A DNA stretch of 25,102 bases. It comes from an uncultured Ruminococcus sp. (GTDB lineage: Bacteria > Bacillota_A > Clostridia > Oscillospirales > Ruminococcaceae). Of this stretch, positions 23,337 to 25,102 are shown in pieces. Each line of letters starts with the position of its first letter. Position 1 is the first letter of the stretch. Made by a program: the position numbers and the translations under genes. The stretch lies in assembly GCA_946629405.1 (NCBI GenBank), contig CAMOXW010000158.1, positions 1 through 25,102 on the forward strand, read 5' to 3'. Below the pieces are notes generated by a model that worked only from the letters and a program-made list of their open reading frames with translations, was not told the DNA's origin and did no database searches.

Positions 23337-23365
23337 ATTATACTATGTTTTGAACTGTTTTGCAA
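23337..23365 (-). promoter_or_regulatory. Promoter of glgP
   Basis: Minus-strand TTGCAA (23365-23360), 17-nt spacer, TATAAT (23342-23337). The leader is about 110 nt; I see no known regulatory motif in it. Confidence 0.8.
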
Positions 23366-23576
23366 TTGTATATTTCAACAAATATTTATCAACCAAATTT
23401 ACATATTGCGAAAATCCGCTAAAAGGCCGTGACCGGGACAGAGAAAAAACGGGCACGCTTTTGTGCAGAACGTCAAATTATAAAAAAAGGCGCGTGAGGT
23501 TTAGTGAATTTTGCCAAAAGCACACCTTAATAATATTTGACGGAGATATTTTTAAAAAATAAAACATCAAAAATGT

Positions 23577-23605
23577 TTGAAATCTGTTGCAATATGTGTT
23601 ATAAT
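23577..23605 (+). promoter_or_regulatory. Promoter of the SipW-like protein gene
   Basis: TTGAAA (23577-23582), 17-nt spacer, TATAAT (23600-23605). Between this and the divergent glgP promoter are about 210 AT-rich bases (23366-23576) with short open frames but no supported gene. Confidence 0.8.
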
Positions 23606-23678
23606 AGTTTCAGTGCCGTTTATGCGGCGGAAAATCTTAGATAAAATATCAAGGTGTAAAACGAAAAGGAAGATGGTC

Positions 23679-24854
23679 ATGGAAAAGAAAAAGGAATTCT
23701 CGATACTTAAAGCATTCATAATAGTTATATGTATACTCTCGATAATTGTTTCTGTCGTTGTTAACGTTGCATTCTCCAACGGCAAGATCCCCCACGTTCT
23801 CGGAAAGTATATCTATATCGTTGACAAGAAGGATGATATCAGCGATCTCACCGAGGGCGCTGCTATCTTCGCCAAGGATGCAAAAAACAAGTCTATCAGG
23901 GACGGAAATATCGTCCTCTGCTACCCCGCCGACGACTCCGGAAACCTTCGCGCAAGAAAGATCGTCAATGCCGATACCATTAATAATAAGTACGGCACTA
24001 TGGATGACCACCATATCGACAAATCCGGCACTATCAGCAAGGATGACATCCTCGCAGTATGCAACGGCTGCACCGAAAGCTCTGAATTCGGCGCATTCAT
24101 AAGGTTCTCAACAGCTATCAAGGGTATCCTTCTTCTGCTCATTCTTCCCTGCGTGATACTCGTTATCTTCCTCATTGCAAAGATCGCTGCTTCAGGTGAT
24201 GAAGGTGACGATGATGAGTTTGACTTCTATGAGTACGACGAGAATTCCGGCAGCCAGCATCAGCAGCGCTCCCATGCAAAGTCCGGCAACCCGCTCTTCG
24301 AGGCTTCACAGGAAATCCAGCCCAATGATGAGCTTGAACGCAAGAAGATGTCCATTGCCGAGAATTTCAGCCAGAAAAAAGTCAATCCCGATTCTCCGTA
24401 TCAGAAGGAGAAGGAACGCACAATGCAGTTCAAGGCCCAGCGCTCCGCAGAGTCAAGCTTTGCTGCAAGAAATCAGGGCGGCTCGTCCTCTACTGCTCCA
24501 ACTGCGGACGCTCTGCGCGAGGAAATGCTCCGCAAGACTGCTGAGGCTGAGCGCACCGGTACCTTCAGCATAAAGACTGCCGGCAGCGAGGAGAATGCTT
24601 CGCCCGCTATCGACAATACGGGAGTTCTCTCCAAGGCACAGCTCGCTGAGATGTCGAGAAACGATATCCCCAGGACTACCCCGCTCAGAAGTCAGTCCGC
24701 ACCTTCCTCGTCAGCTCCAAAGAAAAGCAGCTCTCCCGATATCACCGATATTCTCAGAAAAACCGATACAGCCTCCACAGGAAAGAAGACTGTTTCAAAT
24801 ATGTCCGTTGACGACCTTATAAAGATGATCGAGGACGAAAAGAAAAAACTTTGA
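23679..24854 (+). CDS. Two-TM protein resembling an inactive SipW-like signal peptidase, long cytoplasmic tail
   Basis: 391 residues from the ATG at 23679, 8 nt after AAGGA; an ATG two codons earlier is too close to that site. Layout: N-terminal TM (about 11-32), an outer domain (about 33-147), a second TM (about 148-170), then an acidic, Ser/Gln/Lys-rich disordered-looking tail of about 220 residues ending in a short helix (SVDDLIKMIEDEKKKL). The outer domain follows the order of SipW/ER-type S26 peptidases: EGAAIFAKDA, IRDGNIVLCY, RARKIVN, YGTMDDHHIDKSGTISKDDILAV, then GILLLLILP. But the SGSM catalytic-serine segment is replaced by VDKKDD (48-53) and the expected His before Arg by R93. It is probably not a peptidase. 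The S26 relationship is my pattern reading without a search. Own promoter and terminator. Confidence 0.7.
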   Translation: MEKKKEFSILKAFIIVICILSIIVSVVVNVAFSNGKIPHVLGKYIYIVDKKDDISDLTEGAAIFAKDAKNKSIRDGNIVLCYPADDSGNLRARKIVNADTINNKYGTMDDHHIDKSGTISKDDILAVCNGCTESSEFGAFIRFSTAIKGILLLLILPCVILVIFLIAKIAASGDEGDDDEFDFYEYDENSGSQHQQRSHAKSGNPLFEASQEIQPNDELERKKMSIAENFSQKKVNPDSPYQKEKERTMQFKAQRSAESSFAARNQGGSSSTAPTADALREEMLRKTAEAERTGTFSIKTAGSEENASPAIDNTGVLSKAQLAEMSRNDIPRTTPLRSQSAPSSSAPKKSSSPDITDILRKTDTASTGKKTVSNMSVDDLIKMIEDEKKKL

Positions 24855-24856
24855 TG

Positions 24857-24883
24857 AAAAGCCCGGATATTCCGGGCTTTTTT
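24857..24883 (+). terminator. Intrinsic terminator of the SipW-like gene
   Basis: GCCCGGA (24861-24867), TAT loop, TCCGGGC (24871-24877), then six T, with an A-run on the 5' side. Confidence 0.9.
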
Positions 24884-24958
24884 GCAGCCTTGCAGCTCTC
24901 CGGATCAAAGAACTGCAAGCTTGTCAGCCAAAGATTACGGTCAGCGTAAAATTTCTGC

Positions 24959-24987
24959 TTGACAATTGAAAAGATTTGGTGTATAAT
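24959..24987 (+). promoter_or_regulatory. Promoter of tRNA-Thr
   Basis: TTGACA (24959-24964), 17-nt spacer, TATAAT (24982-24987), full consensus. Transcription would start about 12 nt before the mature tRNA. Confidence 0.9.
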
Positions 24988-25005
24988 AAAGTGTATTCAA
25001 TTGAT

Positions 25006-25081
25006 GCTTGTGTAGCACAGTTGGTAGTGCAGCTCATTCGTAATGAGCAGGTCGCAGGTTCGAGTCCCGTCACAAGCTCCA
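25006..25081 (+). tRNA. tRNA-Thr (anticodon CGU)
   Basis: Complete cloverleaf: acceptor GCTTGTG (25006-25012) with CACAAGC (25071-25077); D-arm GCAC/GTGC; anticodon stem GCTCA/TGAGC with loop TTCGTAA, anticodon CGT at 25039-25041, reading ACG; T-loop TTCGAGT; discriminator T and encoded CCA. The T-stem GCAGG/CCCGT has an A-C mismatch and a G-T pair. It reads a different Thr codon family member than the T-box specifier ACC seen at 2824-2826. Confidence 0.95.
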
Positions 25082-25102
25082 ATGACAAACCGCTTAGAAT
25101 AG

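Noticed and set aside
23350..23562. 70-codon plus-strand frame upstream of the SipW-like gene
   Set aside because: It has no ribosome-binding site, overlaps the glgP promoter and has an unnatural composition.

Overview
The window looks like a chromosomal segment of a Gram-positive gut or rumen bacterium of the Ruminococcus type (Oscillospirales, Bacillota). The signs are moderate GC, strong AGGAGG ribosome-binding sites with several TTG/GTG starts, a tRNA-sensing T-box leader, an alpha2-type glycyl-tRNA synthetase, a Spo0A orthologue, the conserved order SRP RNA - dnaX - ybaB - recR, and plant-polysaccharide and glycogen enzymes. The species is an inference. I see no insertion sequence, prophage, CRISPR array or integration module.

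Left part (1-5962, minus strand): three translation or envelope units. A sigma-A promoter at 2927-2955 drives a threonine T-box leader (specifier ACC, T-box motif, terminator), then an unrecognised acidic 125-aa protein, then thrS. Upstream is a secreted, Thr-rich SleB-like cell-wall hydrolase with its own promoter and terminator. Next is glyS, transcribed from a consensus promoter with a short leader and no T-box.

Middle (6024-11391, plus strand): a consensus promoter drives the SRP RNA. It is followed by a TPR membrane protein, dnaX, ybaB/ebfC and recR, ending at a strong terminator. A second unit has a promoter, a roughly 130-nt structured leader, a 62-aa lysine-rich protein, a terminator, a YitT-family membrane protein and a 50-aa membrane miniprotein.

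Right-middle (11397-18465, minus strand): spo0A and a flavin-reductase-like protein form one unit. Its receiver domain carries Arg where the invariant Lys is expected. Upstream is a three-gene operon: cytoplasmic GH95 glycosidase, GH26 lipoprotein with a CBM35, and a HAD-fold protein that has lost its nucleophile Asp. The operon seems to start at a palindromic element whose arms contain extended -10 sequences.

Right (18701-23365, minus strand): glycogen phosphorylase (glgP) and a GH13 alpha-glucan hydrolase, separated by an intrinsic terminator, form an intracellular alpha-glucan breakdown unit. The window ends on the plus strand with a two-TM protein that resembles a catalytically dead SipW-like signal peptidase with a long cytoplasmic tail, and a tRNA-Thr(CGU) gene.

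The most interesting points are the T-box-controlled unknown gene, two or three apparent pseudoenzymes (HAD, S26 signal peptidase, altered Spo0A receiver), the small genes at 10110 and 11239, and the palindromic promoter element at 18454-18601. All family assignments are from motif reading, without database searches.
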